Assembly (NCBI GenBank): GCA_007745635.1 | Contig: CP036272.1 | Span: 2,969,124 to 3,033,123, forward strand | Direction: 5' to 3' | Origin: Stieleria bergensis | GTDB taxonomy: Bacteria; Planctomycetota; Planctomycetia; Pirellulales; Pirellulaceae | DNA: 64,000 nucleotides | Part shown: positions 28,290 to 37,420 of the stretch, in pieces | Position numbering within the stretch: the first letter of the stretch is position 1 | Layout: the number at the start of each line of letters is the position of its first letter | Made by a program: the position numbers and the translations under genes | Notes under the pieces: generated by a model | What the model was told of the DNA's origin: nothing | The model's database searches: none | The model's input: only the letters and a program-made list of their open reading frames with translations

Positions 28290-30590
28290 ATGCGCACTGA
28301 GACGTCACCAGTTTGCTGGTCTGCCGTTCGCGTCACGTTCTTTTTTTTCTTGTGGGGGCTCGTTGCGTTTCAGCATGATTTTGGGCTGTGCGTTTCTTCG
28401 GGCACTGTGACGGCGGAAAGCGTTGCGTCGCTGCAGCGCTGTCAAGCTGAAGTCCAAGCGGCTGCGAATGCCTACCAGCAGTTTGGTCTCTCGCGGCGGG
28501 TTCGGATGTATTCCGAGATGCGAGTCGATAAAGATCCCGTCATCAGTGCCACGGTCGATTGGTCCGAGCATGCTCCTAGCACAACGGTCAACGAACTGTT
28601 TCTGCGCCACGGCGAGCGGTTTCGCATGGATCGCATTTTGCAGAACAAGGTGCGCAGCTATCAGGGTTTCGATGGGAAGGTAGCGCGCCAGCGAATCAAC
28701 GCGTTGGCGATCAATCAACCAGCGGCGGGCTTACGAACGGGGTCAGGTGATACAATTGCCAACCTTTTGCCGCATTGCTTACTGAATGTTGGCCTTGATT
28801 TGCCTTCGATGGGCTGGGTCTTTGGAAGCACAGTTCCGATGCAAAGATCGGCGTATGAAGGCGGGCGAGGGTCCGACTTTGAATGTGAGCCCGACAGTTA
28901 CAGGGGTTCTGATGGCTGGCGTGTCCGTTGGCTTGCTCAATTCGGTAGCGATTCGCATTTGGTGTATCGATGCGAGGCATTCTTGGCTTCAAAGTACAGC
29001 GCGTTGCCGGTTTTTCAGCGTTATCAATTGATTGAAAGCGGTGAGGTTCGGGAACTGGTGCAGATCTATGCCGACCAGTTTCAGCGTTCTGAGCACGATG
29101 GGCTTTGGTATCCAAAACGCGTGATTGGGACGCGGGCGAAGAGAAACGACGAAGTGGATGTCTTTGAAGCGACCTACGCTTGGAACGATTCGTTCGCCGA
29201 TCTTGAACAGTTTAGCGACCTGCCAGTGTCCGAAGCAGCGCTGAAAAAGCCCGTCAAAGCAACGGTTGCTGCCTTCACGCCACAGTCCTTGTTGGACGAG
29301 ATGCCGGGGAACATCTTGCCGCTGTACTATTCCAGCATGGAAGAGTTTCAGAGGTTCTGGATTTGGGTTCTGGTGTACCTGATCGTCATGTTTGCGATGT
29401 TGGTTTGCTTCATTCGATACACGGGCATTGGGCGTTGGATAAGAAACTGCGTGGCGGACCATCCGTCGGCCTTTTGTTGCGGCGGGCTATTGTTGGCGCT
29501 TCCATTGGCTTATTGGGCGAGCCAGCCATTGGGTTGGTCTTCTCATGGTTTGACGCTGATCATCACGGGCGCATTCTTGCTGGTGTGGATGGGGTTGGTG
29601 ATGTTTGTGTCAGGGCAGTATCGCATTACGATGCGCATGTCGCTGGCACTGTCTGTGACCTGTGCTTTGATCTTTTCAGGTTTGTCCGTCGGTCATCGCC
29701 GCGTCGCGCCACGTTCAAATTTTATTGCCGATCTTCAGAAAGGTGGTGGCAAAGTCGTGACAGGCGCTTGGTTGTATGACGATGATCGTCTGTTTTTGCC
29801 TCCCCAGCTTGAGCCCTTGGTCGGACCTGCTTGGCGTGGAAAGACCAGCCAGGCTGTGGTGATGGTTAACTCATTGCAACATGGGCGTCCCGAGCATTGG
29901 TCCTTGGACGAGGTGCGTTGGTTGGGGATCGCCAGTCCGACGGAGGATGGATTCGTATTAGATGCCAGCTTGATCAATCGGATGCCGTCCTCTGAGAATC
30001 TGTGGACGTTGAAGCTCCAACAAGGCGGGCTGACCGATGATGGCATCGAAAAGCTCAAGCGTTTTCCCCGGTTGGTTGATTTAAGCATCGATTGCGAACA
30101 GCAAGACATGCCAGAGTCGATTACAGAGCTCAAGTCGCTCGAGCGGTTGACTTTGACGCATGCGACCGTCGACGCGGCATTGCTCTCGTGTTTAGCTCAA
30201 ATGGAATGTCTGCAGGTAGTGAATTTGATCAAACCGGTCTTCGATCCGACGGACCAGCCGCCTGCATTCGATCAGTACATCGAAGAGTTGCATGTGCAGT
30301 TCGCGTCGCTCGATGGTCAAGCGTTTGAATTGCTTGGCGCCGTGGCAGAGACGCTACAAGTCGTTGACTGCAAATGCACCATCGGCGTTGATGAAGCGCC
30401 GCAGGTCTCCAAGGTCGAACAATTGACTATCGGTTCCAGTGAGTTTGGGAACTTGGACCTCAATCGCATTCGTTGTGGAGAATCGCTTCGCTGGATGCGG
30501 CTGCGTGACACCAACGTCAACATCGAAGGCATCGACCAGTATTCAATGCGTTATCCCAGCGCTAGCCTGACGTTAGAAACACGACGCTAG
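28290..30590 (+). CDS. Multi-domain membrane protein with leucine-rich repeats
   Basis: A 766-residue protein. An N-terminal hydrophobic segment (residues about 12-32) serves as signal or anchor. Residues about 45-350 form an exported domain with beta-rich character that I do not recognise. Four membrane helices follow between about 355 and 465 (FWIWVLVYLIVMFAMLV, CCGGLLLALPLAYWA, LTLIITGAFLLVWMGLVM, LALSVTCALIFSGL). The C-terminal 250 residues carry leucine-rich repeats (LWTLKLQQGGLTDDGIEKL, LVDLSID, LERLTLTHATVDAAL). The LRR part suggests protein interaction. It has no clear operon partner. Upstream and downstream gaps are both large or convergent. Confidence 0.7.
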   Translation: MRTETSPVCWSAVRVTFFFFLWGLVAFQHDFGLCVSSGTVTAESVASLQRCQAEVQAAANAYQQFGLSRRVRMYSEMRVDKDPVISATVDWSEHAPSTTVNELFLRHGERFRMDRILQNKVRSYQGFDGKVARQRINALAINQPAAGLRTGSGDTIANLLPHCLLNVGLDLPSMGWVFGSTVPMQRSAYEGGRGSDFECEPDSYRGSDGWRVRWLAQFGSDSHLVYRCEAFLASKYSALPVFQRYQLIESGEVRELVQIYADQFQRSEHDGLWYPKRVIGTRAKRNDEVDVFEATYAWNDSFADLEQFSDLPVSEAALKKPVKATVAAFTPQSLLDEMPGNILPLYYSSMEEFQRFWIWVLVYLIVMFAMLVCFIRYTGIGRWIRNCVADHPSAFCCGGLLLALPLAYWASQPLGWSSHGLTLIITGAFLLVWMGLVMFVSGQYRITMRMSLALSVTCALIFSGLSVGHRRVAPRSNFIADLQKGGGKVVTGAWLYDDDRLFLPPQLEPLVGPAWRGKTSQAVVMVNSLQHGRPEHWSLDEVRWLGIASPTEDGFVLDASLINRMPSSENLWTLKLQQGGLTDDGIEKLKRFPRLVDLSIDCEQQDMPESITELKSLERLTLTHATVDAALLSCLAQMECLQVVNLIKPVFDPTDQPPAFDQYIEELHVQFASLDGQAFELLGAVAETLQVVDCKCTIGVDEAPQVSKVEQLTIGSSEFGNLDLNRIRCGESLRWMRLRDTNVNIEGIDQYSMRYPSASLTLETRR

Positions 30591-30731
30591 CGAATCGTCA
30601 ATGAGCTCGACAACAGAATGGCACGGTGGAGCAGCGCGGCACAGGAGGTTTTGCGCCTCGCGTTGCGCCTCTCAATGACGGAACGCTGAGCGTTCGCTCT
30701 GCAAGCGGTTCATGGGGCAAAGAGATCACGA

Positions 30732-30756
30732 GGTGACTGATTAAAGAACAGTCACC
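30732..30756. terminator. Hairpin between convergent genes
   Basis: A perfect 8-bp inverted repeat, GGTGACTG and CAGTCACC, with a 9-base loop. It sits between the LRR protein gene (ends 30590) and the DPFG protein gene (ends 30777), 20 bases past the latter's stop. No T-run follows on either strand, so it could be a hairpin that needs a factor or simply protects the RNA ends. Confidence 0.4.
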
Positions 30757-30776
30757 GAGTCGAGGTTTTCAGGAGC

Positions 30777-32363
30777 TTAGTTACCGAACGGATCGGCATC
30801 ACCAAAGGGATCTTTGTCGTCTCCACCGGCGGGTGCTCCGAACGGGTCATCCATTGGTGCGCCGAAGGGATCGGTGGGATTGGCCATCGGTTTAGCCGGG
30901 GCGGGAGTTGACAGGCCGAAGGGATCGGTATTGTTGACCGGTGGCTTGGTGAACTCAGGTTTCTTCTTGCTTTCGTCAGCACTGTCTTTGAATTCGACCA
31001 GCGTAGGCAATTTGCTGCCAGCGGGACGCAAGCATTGGACGGAGCCTTGGTTGCTAACCAAGTAGAATCGATTGGTCACTGTGTTGACCAGCATTTTACC
31101 GACTCGCAAGCCAGGGTCGCTCAGGACAAGCTCGCCGGTCTTGCTGTCGATGACTGCAAATGACTGGTCCGTCTTGCGGACATACAGATGCTGGCCAAGG
31201 CCGCCCAAAACGCGATCGATGCCACCAACGCTGGATTCCCAGCGGCTGATCCCGTTGTTTTGTTCCAAAGCGAACAGTTGACCGTAGTCCGAAACAAAGA
31301 AAGCAGCATCATCAAACAGGTAGCCAGGCTTGAAGAATGGCACACCGTAAGGGCGGTTCCAAACCACGTCTCCCGATCGCGTGGCGCGAAGGCAGTAGAC
31401 TTGGCCGACGCTGGACGCGAAGAAGAAGCGATTGCCTTGGGCTGAGACGGGCTGACCCGAAACGACACCGTCGGTATCCAGTCGAAACTGCATGTTGCGT
31501 TTTCCAGACAATTCCATCACATAGACGTAGCCCGCATCGGTGCCCCAAGCAATCAGGGCCGAGTGTGGCGACTTGCTAGGCATGTGGTTTGCAAGGCCCT
31601 GGACAATATCGGAAAAGCCTACTTCGGTGATGTCACGCAAAGGTTCGCCAGCGATCCCGTCACGAACGGTAGGGTAGACAACGTAGTCGCCCGCGATCAT
31701 TGATCCAAATAAAGGCGTGTTTTTGGTTCGGTCGGTCACCATCGGTTCACCATTGAGAACATCGATCTGAATGATGTTCGCCCCATTGGTGAATGTCAGG
31801 TACTCATTGTCGACACCCAATCCACCGTAGCCCAGTGAAGGGGTGCCATGCTGGGACAGCCAAACCGGTGCACCGGTTTCCGCGTCACGGCATTCGACGG
31901 TTCCGTTGTTGGCAAGGGTGTAAAGATAAATCCGTGGAACGCTCCGTTTCGTGATCTCTGTTGGGATCTTGGTCCGAGCCATGAAGCGTTGCTCGCGTCG
32001 CGCCAAACGCTTCGCTTCCTCTTCGCCAATCGGTTTCCCGTTGCTGCCCTGTTGCTGCACATTGATCCGGAAGAAAACTTCGCCTTCACCTTCATCGGTT
32101 TTCTCGACCAGTTCGACGTACTCAATCGGCCGATCGGTGTGAACGTGCAATTTCTGATCAACAATCGACGATGCGCCATCAGCGACGCGTAGCTGCCGCT
32201 GCCAAGCCTGTTCCAATCCCAAGCGTTGGACGGTTTGGGACGACATCAGTCGTTGGCCAAAGCATGCCGATTGCCCTACCAGTGTCAGGGAAGCCGCCAG
32301 CAACAGTGCAGTCGACAGCTTCAGAAGGGGCAAAAAGGGGCGAAGCGAGAATGATCGTTTCAT
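30777..32363 (-). CDS. Secreted beta-propeller (PQQ-like) protein with DPFG-repeat tail
   Basis: A 528-residue exported protein. The signal peptide MKRSFSLRPFLPLLKLST continues to about residue 36. The central region (about 120-460) is a WD/PQQ-like propeller, seen in YTLANNGTVECRDAETGAPVW, VYVMELSGKRNMQFRLDTDG, YCLRATRSGDVVW and FALEQNNGISRWESSVGGIDR. The C-terminal 70 residues contain five DPFG units in a P-, A- and D-rich tail, a feature I have seen in several Pirellulaceae envelope proteins. Its role is unknown; a scaffold or binding protein at the cell envelope is likely. The ATG at 32363 is preferred because the upstream extension lacks signal character. Confidence 0.75.
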   Translation of the reverse strand: MKRSFSLRPFLPLLKLSTALLLAASLTLVGQSACFGQRLMSSQTVQRLGLEQAWQRQLRVADGASSIVDQKLHVHTDRPIEYVELVEKTDEGEGEVFFRINVQQQGSNGKPIGEEEAKRLARREQRFMARTKIPTEITKRSVPRIYLYTLANNGTVECRDAETGAPVWLSQHGTPSLGYGGLGVDNEYLTFTNGANIIQIDVLNGEPMVTDRTKNTPLFGSMIAGDYVVYPTVRDGIAGEPLRDITEVGFSDIVQGLANHMPSKSPHSALIAWGTDAGYVYVMELSGKRNMQFRLDTDGVVSGQPVSAQGNRFFFASSVGQVYCLRATRSGDVVWNRPYGVPFFKPGYLFDDAAFFVSDYGQLFALEQNNGISRWESSVGGIDRVLGGLGQHLYVRKTDQSFAVIDSKTGELVLSDPGLRVGKMLVNTVTNRFYLVSNQGSVQCLRPAGSKLPTLVEFKDSADESKKKPEFTKPPVNNTDPFGLSTPAPAKPMANPTDPFGAPMDDPFGAPAGGDDKDPFGDADPFGN

Positions 32364-32953
32364 CGTGTTCTTGTGATAAGTGATCGCCGACGAGCATCGC
32401 AGCCTGCTAGAGGGCTGCATTGCGATCGATCAGCAATCGGTGACGAGCAATTTGGCTTTGAATCGGTGGTACCGCGGCAGATCAGCTGCTGAGGCCTAAT
32501 CACCTGCAAAGGCCGGTGAACGACCGGTCCGGCAAAGGAGAATTGCCGCAATTCCGGGCACCACCGCTAGATTCTACTCAATCATCGGCGTTTGACCAAT
32601 GAATCCTGCAGATTTGCCACCCAGGGACGATTCAGATGCTTTTTTAAGCCGATTTGGCGGGTTGAACGGGGCGATTGTACGACATGTATCAACCAGCGGG
32701 ACCGAATCGCCGATTTGATCCGGCGACCGGGTGGTTTTTCAGGCCACCGGTTCGCACTGATTGACGCTTAGCCGAACCCGGCGAATCGACTCCGTTTTGA
32801 GCCCAATGGACCGTCTCCCCAACCGCTGCTTAATCCGCAGAGTGCTTCGGCCTATCTGGCAGTTAGGCGGCTGCGGCGTACAAAGGTCTTGAGCCAACGT
32901 CCCTCTGGGCATGTTTCCAAACGTGTTGAAAAAAACGGGGACGCGGTCTTGCG
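32364..32953. other. Intergenic, 590 bp
   Basis: It lies between two minus-strand genes. A 39-codon frame on the plus strand at about 32599 is not supported. A CGGGGACGCGGTC string near 32935 resembles the GGGGAC words seen near 37335 and in the toxin island. No other feature was recognised. Confidence 0.35.
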
Positions 32954-33835
32954 TTAGGCGTCATAGACAATCTTGTAAACCGTTCGTGATTCGTCGACCA
33001 TGCTAGGCATGTGCCTGACCACGATCCGTTCCTCCGCCGAGCCGCCGACGGTGTTGCCGTCAGCGATGACCGGGCCACTCTGGATCAAGTAGTGGGCGAT
33101 GTTGGACACGAAGTCAAACAAATCGCTGGGATCCAACTCGGTCTCGTCGACTTCGATCTCCATCAAGTCAAATTGCTGCATGCCTAGCGTGTAGATGCCA
33201 ATGCTGGATTCCGAGGGACGAACCAATTGAAACCGCAGCCAAAGCGGGACAGGGAAACGTTCTTCGGACATGTCCTCACAGAAATCTTCAAACAATTCAC
33301 GCGAGTTGCAGACATTGGCGTTGCCCCAGTAGACGCCGATTCCATCAAACAGCTTCAGCGCTACGAGTGCCAGTTTGGAAACGCTGCTTGCTGACTGAAC
33401 TGGAGTCAGGTCGCCAGCCCCCACGTTTGTCACAATCACATGCGATTGATGGCTTGCTGCCTGCTCACGTCCATCTGGCCATAGAAAATTGCCTTCCGCG
33501 TGATCTTCGGCCTCGCCCTCCGGGATGGGCGCTGGCAGATGAGCTAAAAAACCGACCGTGTTGTCACCATGGCTGATTGTGACAACCTTGTCTTCATGCG
33601 CATCGATCGTATAACCGGCACCAAAGACATCGTTCACCACTTGCGTCGCATTGCCAAGGTCGCCAGGGCTGACGTTTTTGCAAAGCACAAAGCAATGTTG
33701 AGTATTGCCGCTGAATTCTGACTCCGTGTCGTTGGGCGACTCGTTTGCCGACGATTGGGAATCGATGGACTGAGGGGCATTCGGTGCAGAGTCGTTTTTG
33801 CCGAGCAGTTTTCGAAGTGGGGTAAGGAAAGACAT
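32954..33835 (-). CDS. DUF4261-like protein
   Basis: A 293-residue cytosolic protein. A low-complexity N-terminus (about residues 10-45, rich in S, N and P) is followed by a compact domain: CFVLCKNVSPGDL, GYTIDAHEDKVVTISHG, AHLPAPIPEGEAE, SKLALVALKLFDGIGVYWGNANV and IYTLGMQQFDLMEIEVDE. The LGM..F...E.E pattern near residue 225 and the GVYWGN segment fit the DUF4261 family, whose members are of unknown function and often sit near polymorphic toxins. Here no toxin is immediately adjacent. No signal peptide is present. The family assignment is from memory of the pattern and would need a profile search. Confidence 0.65.
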   Translation of the reverse strand: MSFLTPLRKLLGKNDSAPNAPQSIDSQSSANESPNDTESEFSGNTQHCFVLCKNVSPGDLGNATQVVNDVFGAGYTIDAHEDKVVTISHGDNTVGFLAHLPAPIPEGEAEDHAEGNFLWPDGREQAASHQSHVIVTNVGAGDLTPVQSASSVSKLALVALKLFDGIGVYWGNANVCNSRELFEDFCEDMSEERFPVPLWLRFQLVRPSESSIGIYTLGMQQFDLMEIEVDETELDPSDLFDFVSNIAHYLIQSGPVIADGNTVGGSAEERIVVRHMPSMVDESRTVYKIVYDA

Positions 33836-33952
33836 GGAGTCGAACGTCTGAAGAAGGAAGAAAGGGTTGGTCTAGCATTCTTCAGTGACCAGTGAGGAAG
33901 AATGCCTGTACAAACAGCTTATCACAATCGAGTTGTCAACGCAGTCGTTTTG

Positions 33953-35155
33953 TCACTGCAGCGTAACGGTCATTTGCCGTTGCTCGTCATTGCGATAAAA
34001 GGTGACAATGACTTGGTCGCCGGGGCGAAATTCTAGCAGAGCGTCCAGGAGGTCGGAGAGTTTTTTGATCGGCGTCTTGCCAATGGCGACAATGATGTCA
34101 CCAGCGTCGATGACGCCCGGGCGAACCTCGCGGACACCGCGCAATCCCGCTTGCTCGGCAGGGCCGTCTGACTGCGTGGCGTAGATCATGACGCCTTCAA
34201 TTCCCAGCTGGCGCTGTGCAATGCTGCTGAGTTCTTGATTCACGCGGATGCCCATATCCGCGGGCTTAAAACTGCCCGTCGCAATGATCTCTGGGACCAC
34301 TCGATTGACGGTGTCCACCGGAATGGCGAAGCCCACTCCAGCCGAAGCGCCCGATGGACTGTAAATTGCCGTGTTGACTCCGATCAGCCGCCCTGCACTA
34401 TCGAGCAGCGGACCGCCGGAATTGCCAGGGTTGATCGCGGCATCAATCTGAATCACATCGTCAATGGTTCGACCGCTGGGGCTTTCAATCGTTCGACTCT
34501 TGGCAGAGACCACCCCGGTGGTCAGGGTTTGACTCAGCCCAAACGGATTGCCAATCGCAAAGACGGCTTGACCGACTAACAGGCCGGCACTGTCGCCGGC
34601 AGTGATGCCTGTTAACTTCTCTGGTGGCGCGTCGATTTTCAAGACGGCTAAGTCATGGCCCGGTGACTGACCGATGGGACGGGCTTCATACTGGCTTTGA
34701 TCGTGCAACACAATCGTCGCCGCCTCTCCACGGGTCACGTGAAAGTTGGTCACCACGTGGCCTTGATCGTCCCAGAAGAATCCGCTGCCGCTGCCGGTTT
34801 CGACTTCAACACTTCGGCGCATGAACGGGCTATAGACCCGTGAACGTGTGTTCAGGTAAACCACCGCTGGACTGACGCGTTGAAACAGTTCAACACTCGT
34901 CCGCTCAAAGTCAGCCAAGTCGCCGCGCGCTGTGATTGGCAATGGATCGGGCTTATTGAACGTTTCTGTCGTGTCGGCGGTCGCCTTTTGCAGGGCTGCT
35001 GGCGCGCCTCCGTTGGCGGGTTCTGACTGCCCCAGCAGTGAACGCATGCCGATCACAATGTTGGGCACAACGAAGACCAGAATCACCAATCCCAACAAGA
35101 GAACGTTGCGGCGATACTGCTTTTCCAAACGCTTAAAGTCGTAATCGGTTGGCAC
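33953..35155 (-). CDS. HtrA/DegP-like serine protease with one PDZ domain
   Basis: A 400-residue membrane-anchored protease. Residues 16-38 form a membrane helix (NVLLLGLVILVFVVPNIV). The trypsin-like domain carries the triad His in VTNFHVTRGE, Asp in SPGHDLAVLKI and Ser in NPGNSGGPLL. One PDZ domain (about 295-400, DMGIRVNQELS to the end) follows, with the carboxylate-binding region near GVMIYATQSDGPAEQAGLRG. It belongs to the S1C family that degrades or refolds misfolded envelope proteins. The GTG start overlaps the TAG stop of the histidine kinase gene as TAGTG, a one-base overlap, so the two are coupled. The C-terminus, ending MTVTLQ, is intact. Confidence 0.93.
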   Translation of the reverse strand: MPTDYDFKRLEKQYRRNVLLLGLVILVFVVPNIVIGMRSLLGQSEPANGGAPAALQKATADTTETFNKPDPLPITARGDLADFERTSVELFQRVSPAVVYLNTRSRVYSPFMRRSVEVETGSGSGFFWDDQGHVVTNFHVTRGEAATIVLHDQSQYEARPIGQSPGHDLAVLKIDAPPEKLTGITAGDSAGLLVGQAVFAIGNPFGLSQTLTTGVVSAKSRTIESPSGRTIDDVIQIDAAINPGNSGGPLLDSAGRLIGVNTAIYSPSGASAGVGFAIPVDTVNRVVPEIIATGSFKPADMGIRVNQELSSIAQRQLGIEGVMIYATQSDGPAEQAGLRGVREVRPGVIDAGDIIVAIGKTPIKKLSDLLDALLEFRPGDQVIVTFYRNDEQRQMTVTLQ

Positions 35156-37254
35156 TAGACTGAATGATCTTGGGAGTTCGGAACTGGCAGCGAAAAGGTG
35201 ACCGCGGCTCCACCACCCGGGAGGTTCTCGGCCCAGATCTCGCCACCGTGGGCTTCCACAATGGTTCTCGCGATGGGTAAACCAAGCCCCATGCCGTCGG
35301 TCTTTGTGGACTGAAATGCCGTGAACCGCGCATTTTCGTCGTCGCTAAAACCCATCCCATTGTCAGCCACAGTAAATCGTACCATCGAATCAAGTCGGTC
35401 AACCAACAAGGTGACTTTCGGTGATTCTACGGCGTTAGAATGCAATGAGTCAAAGGCGTTGCGCAACAGATTGACGAGGACTTGCTTGATCTGAACGGGG
35501 TCGGCAAACACGCGGGAAGCATCTTGCTTCAGATCAACGTCAATTTCAATTCGTTTGCGAGCCTGTCGATGGTCGGTCAGCATGAGCGCTGTGTCGATGA
35601 TCTCTTGTGTGTCGGCCATCTGTTTTTGAATGGGGCGACGCGAGACGAATTGGCGAAGCCGAGAGATCACGCTGCCGGCAAACTCAGCCGCCGAACCTAC
35701 TTGCGACAACCATTGTAAGACCAGTTCTTGATCAAAGTTCGGTGTGTTTTGGATCAGGTTGACGCAAGCTTTTGAGTAGTTTTGCATCGCATACAGAGGT
35801 TGATTGAGTTCGTGGGCAATGCCGCCGATCATCTCCGCAATCACTGAAATCCGCGCCACATGGGTTAGCTCATCTTCCATTTGGCGAATCGACTTTTGAG
35901 CGTTGACCAGTTGTGTGATATCCAGCGAGACACCGACGACGCCAACAATCTTGCCTTGGCGGTCATGGACTGGTTGCACATGAACTTGCAAAATATGGTC
36001 ACTCACCGGCAATTCGTAATGTCCCGATTCGCCTTGGAGGGCGCGCTTGTGATACAGCAACGCGCGCTGTCCGTTTTCACCATCGCCGAGCAGCTCGGTT
36101 GGCGTCCGCCCAATCAATTCTTCCTGGTCTGCATGAAAGGCTTCCAGTCCTGTCCCGGTAATGTAGTTCATTCGCAATTGGATGTCGGTGGTCCAAAGGA
36201 TTGCTGGCGCTTGCTCGGTCAGCAGCTGTAACCAGGCTTCACTGGTCACGCGGCGATCTTCGGAAACCAAACGTCGCATCTCCAAACAAAGTCGATTCTG
36301 AAAGACAGAGACCAAGGCGAGGTTCTCTTGGAGCTTTGAACAGTCTCGATCTTGCAGGACCAACGCACCGATCACGGTTGAATCGACGTCAAGCACCGGT
36401 AGTAGACCCTGATGGCAGTCTTCACAGCGGGGGGCGCCGGTGGTACAGATCAAGGGACTTGGATCGTCACTGGAACTGCTACGGAAAATCAAGTCTGAGG
36501 ATCCAGACTGAACCGTTCTCCAGACTTCATCGGTGGTGTCAATGGTGAACAACAAGTTGCGGTCTTGCGTTCGATTGTAAACCACCGCTGTCCCACAATG
36601 AGAACCAGGAATGGCCTCAAAACGAACCACGGTCACCTGTTCCAGTTTCAAAACGTCGGAGATCGAACGGCCTAGGCGAGCAAACAATTGCTCCGCCGTT
36701 TCGTTGGGGACCTCGGCGGCCACGCTGGCCAACGCTTGTTCCAAAAGAGTGAGACCGCCGGCTCGCTGCGCTGTCGCTAGGTGCGCCAGTCCCGTTGAAT
36801 GGGCCAGTCCCGTTGAATGGGAAGCGCTTGTCGCGGAAGGTTCAACCGTGATGACCGATTGGATTGTCTGTTCAGTCGTCAAGAGACTGACCCAACGCGT
36901 CAGCACCGTTTTGCCGGTCGATGTCTGGCATCGGCAATAGAACTGAACGTGATCGGTTGACCGGCACAGTAACTGCTGCAAATGCTGTTGAGCGCTCCTG
37001 CGGTCGGATTCAACGATCCAGGGTTGGTCCGTGATGGCTAACTGGGGCAGCGCGTCGCTGGGCCATTGCAGTGTTTGGCTGGCCGAAGGTGGCCAGGCGA
37101 TCAAGCGTAAGGTTTCATCCCAGCGAACTAAAAAGCTGGCCAGCGAACCGTCTAAGGCTGGCGTCCGTCCCGCATTGGTTTCCATTGGCCCGGGTTCTTC
37201 AGAACCGGCGCGGCCACTTGCGGGACCAGAGGACTGGTCATGATGTTCAAACAT
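35155..37254 (-). CDS. GAF-PAS sensor histidine kinase with a CxxCH cysteine cluster
   Basis: A 699-residue soluble kinase with no membrane helix. Domain order: N-terminal unknown region (1-165), GAF domain (about 170-330), PAS domain (about 340-450), then HisKA with the phosphorylated His481 in GGIAHELNQPL and HATPase with LVNLLRNAFDSL, VADNGMGF and DGMGLGLPIA. Inside the GAF domain three cysteines and a histidine cluster as C270...C277-ED-C280-H281, a CxxCH motif in a cytosolic domain. It probably binds metal, or an Fe-S or heme group, and senses redox state. Two 18-bp repeats encode HSTGLA twice near residue 146. Its stop overlaps the start of the HtrA-like protease gene; no response regulator is adjacent. 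Confidence 0.9.
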   Translation of the reverse strand: MFEHHDQSSGPASGRAGSEEPGPMETNAGRTPALDGSLASFLVRWDETLRLIAWPPSASQTLQWPSDALPQLAITDQPWIVESDRRSAQQHLQQLLCRSTDHVQFYCRCQTSTGKTVLTRWVSLLTTEQTIQSVITVEPSATSASHSTGLAHSTGLAHLATAQRAGGLTLLEQALASVAAEVPNETAEQLFARLGRSISDVLKLEQVTVVRFEAIPGSHCGTAVVYNRTQDRNLLFTIDTTDEVWRTVQSGSSDLIFRSSSSDDPSPLICTTGAPRCEDCHQGLLPVLDVDSTVIGALVLQDRDCSKLQENLALVSVFQNRLCLEMRRLVSEDRRVTSEAWLQLLTEQAPAILWTTDIQLRMNYITGTGLEAFHADQEELIGRTPTELLGDGENGQRALLYHKRALQGESGHYELPVSDHILQVHVQPVHDRQGKIVGVVGVSLDITQLVNAQKSIRQMEDELTHVARISVIAEMIGGIAHELNQPLYAMQNYSKACVNLIQNTPNFDQELVLQWLSQVGSAAEFAGSVISRLRQFVSRRPIQKQMADTQEIIDTALMLTDHRQARKRIEIDVDLKQDASRVFADPVQIKQVLVNLLRNAFDSLHSNAVESPKVTLLVDRLDSMVRFTVADNGMGFSDDENARFTAFQSTKTDGMGLGLPIARTIVEAHGGEIWAENLPGGGAAVTFSLPVPNSQDHSV

Positions 37255-37360
37255 ATGATCTGTATCCAGTCAATGATGCCGATGCTTCCAGCGCGGATGG
37301 CGAGAACGATGTTGCTAAACGGGCAGGATGACAAAAAGGGGACGGAGTCGAGGGGTTGAG

Positions 37361-37406
37361 CGAAGCGTAGAGCGTTTCAGCATCGAAGCGTAAAGCGTTT
37401 CAGCAT
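37361..37406. repeat. Two 23-bp tandem copies
   Basis: CGAAGCGTAGAGCGTTTCAG-type unit, 23 bases, repeated twice with one change, followed by a third 5-base start (CGAAG). It lies between the secreted unknown (stop at 37421) and the histidine kinase start (37254). It may be slippage-prone. Confidence 0.85.
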
Positions 37407-37420
37407 CGAAGAATTCACAA

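Noticed and set aside
32599-32720. A 39-codon plus-strand frame (MNPADLPPRDDSDAF)
   Set aside because: No homologue known to me, no clear ribosome-binding site, and the gap holds nothing else to give it context.
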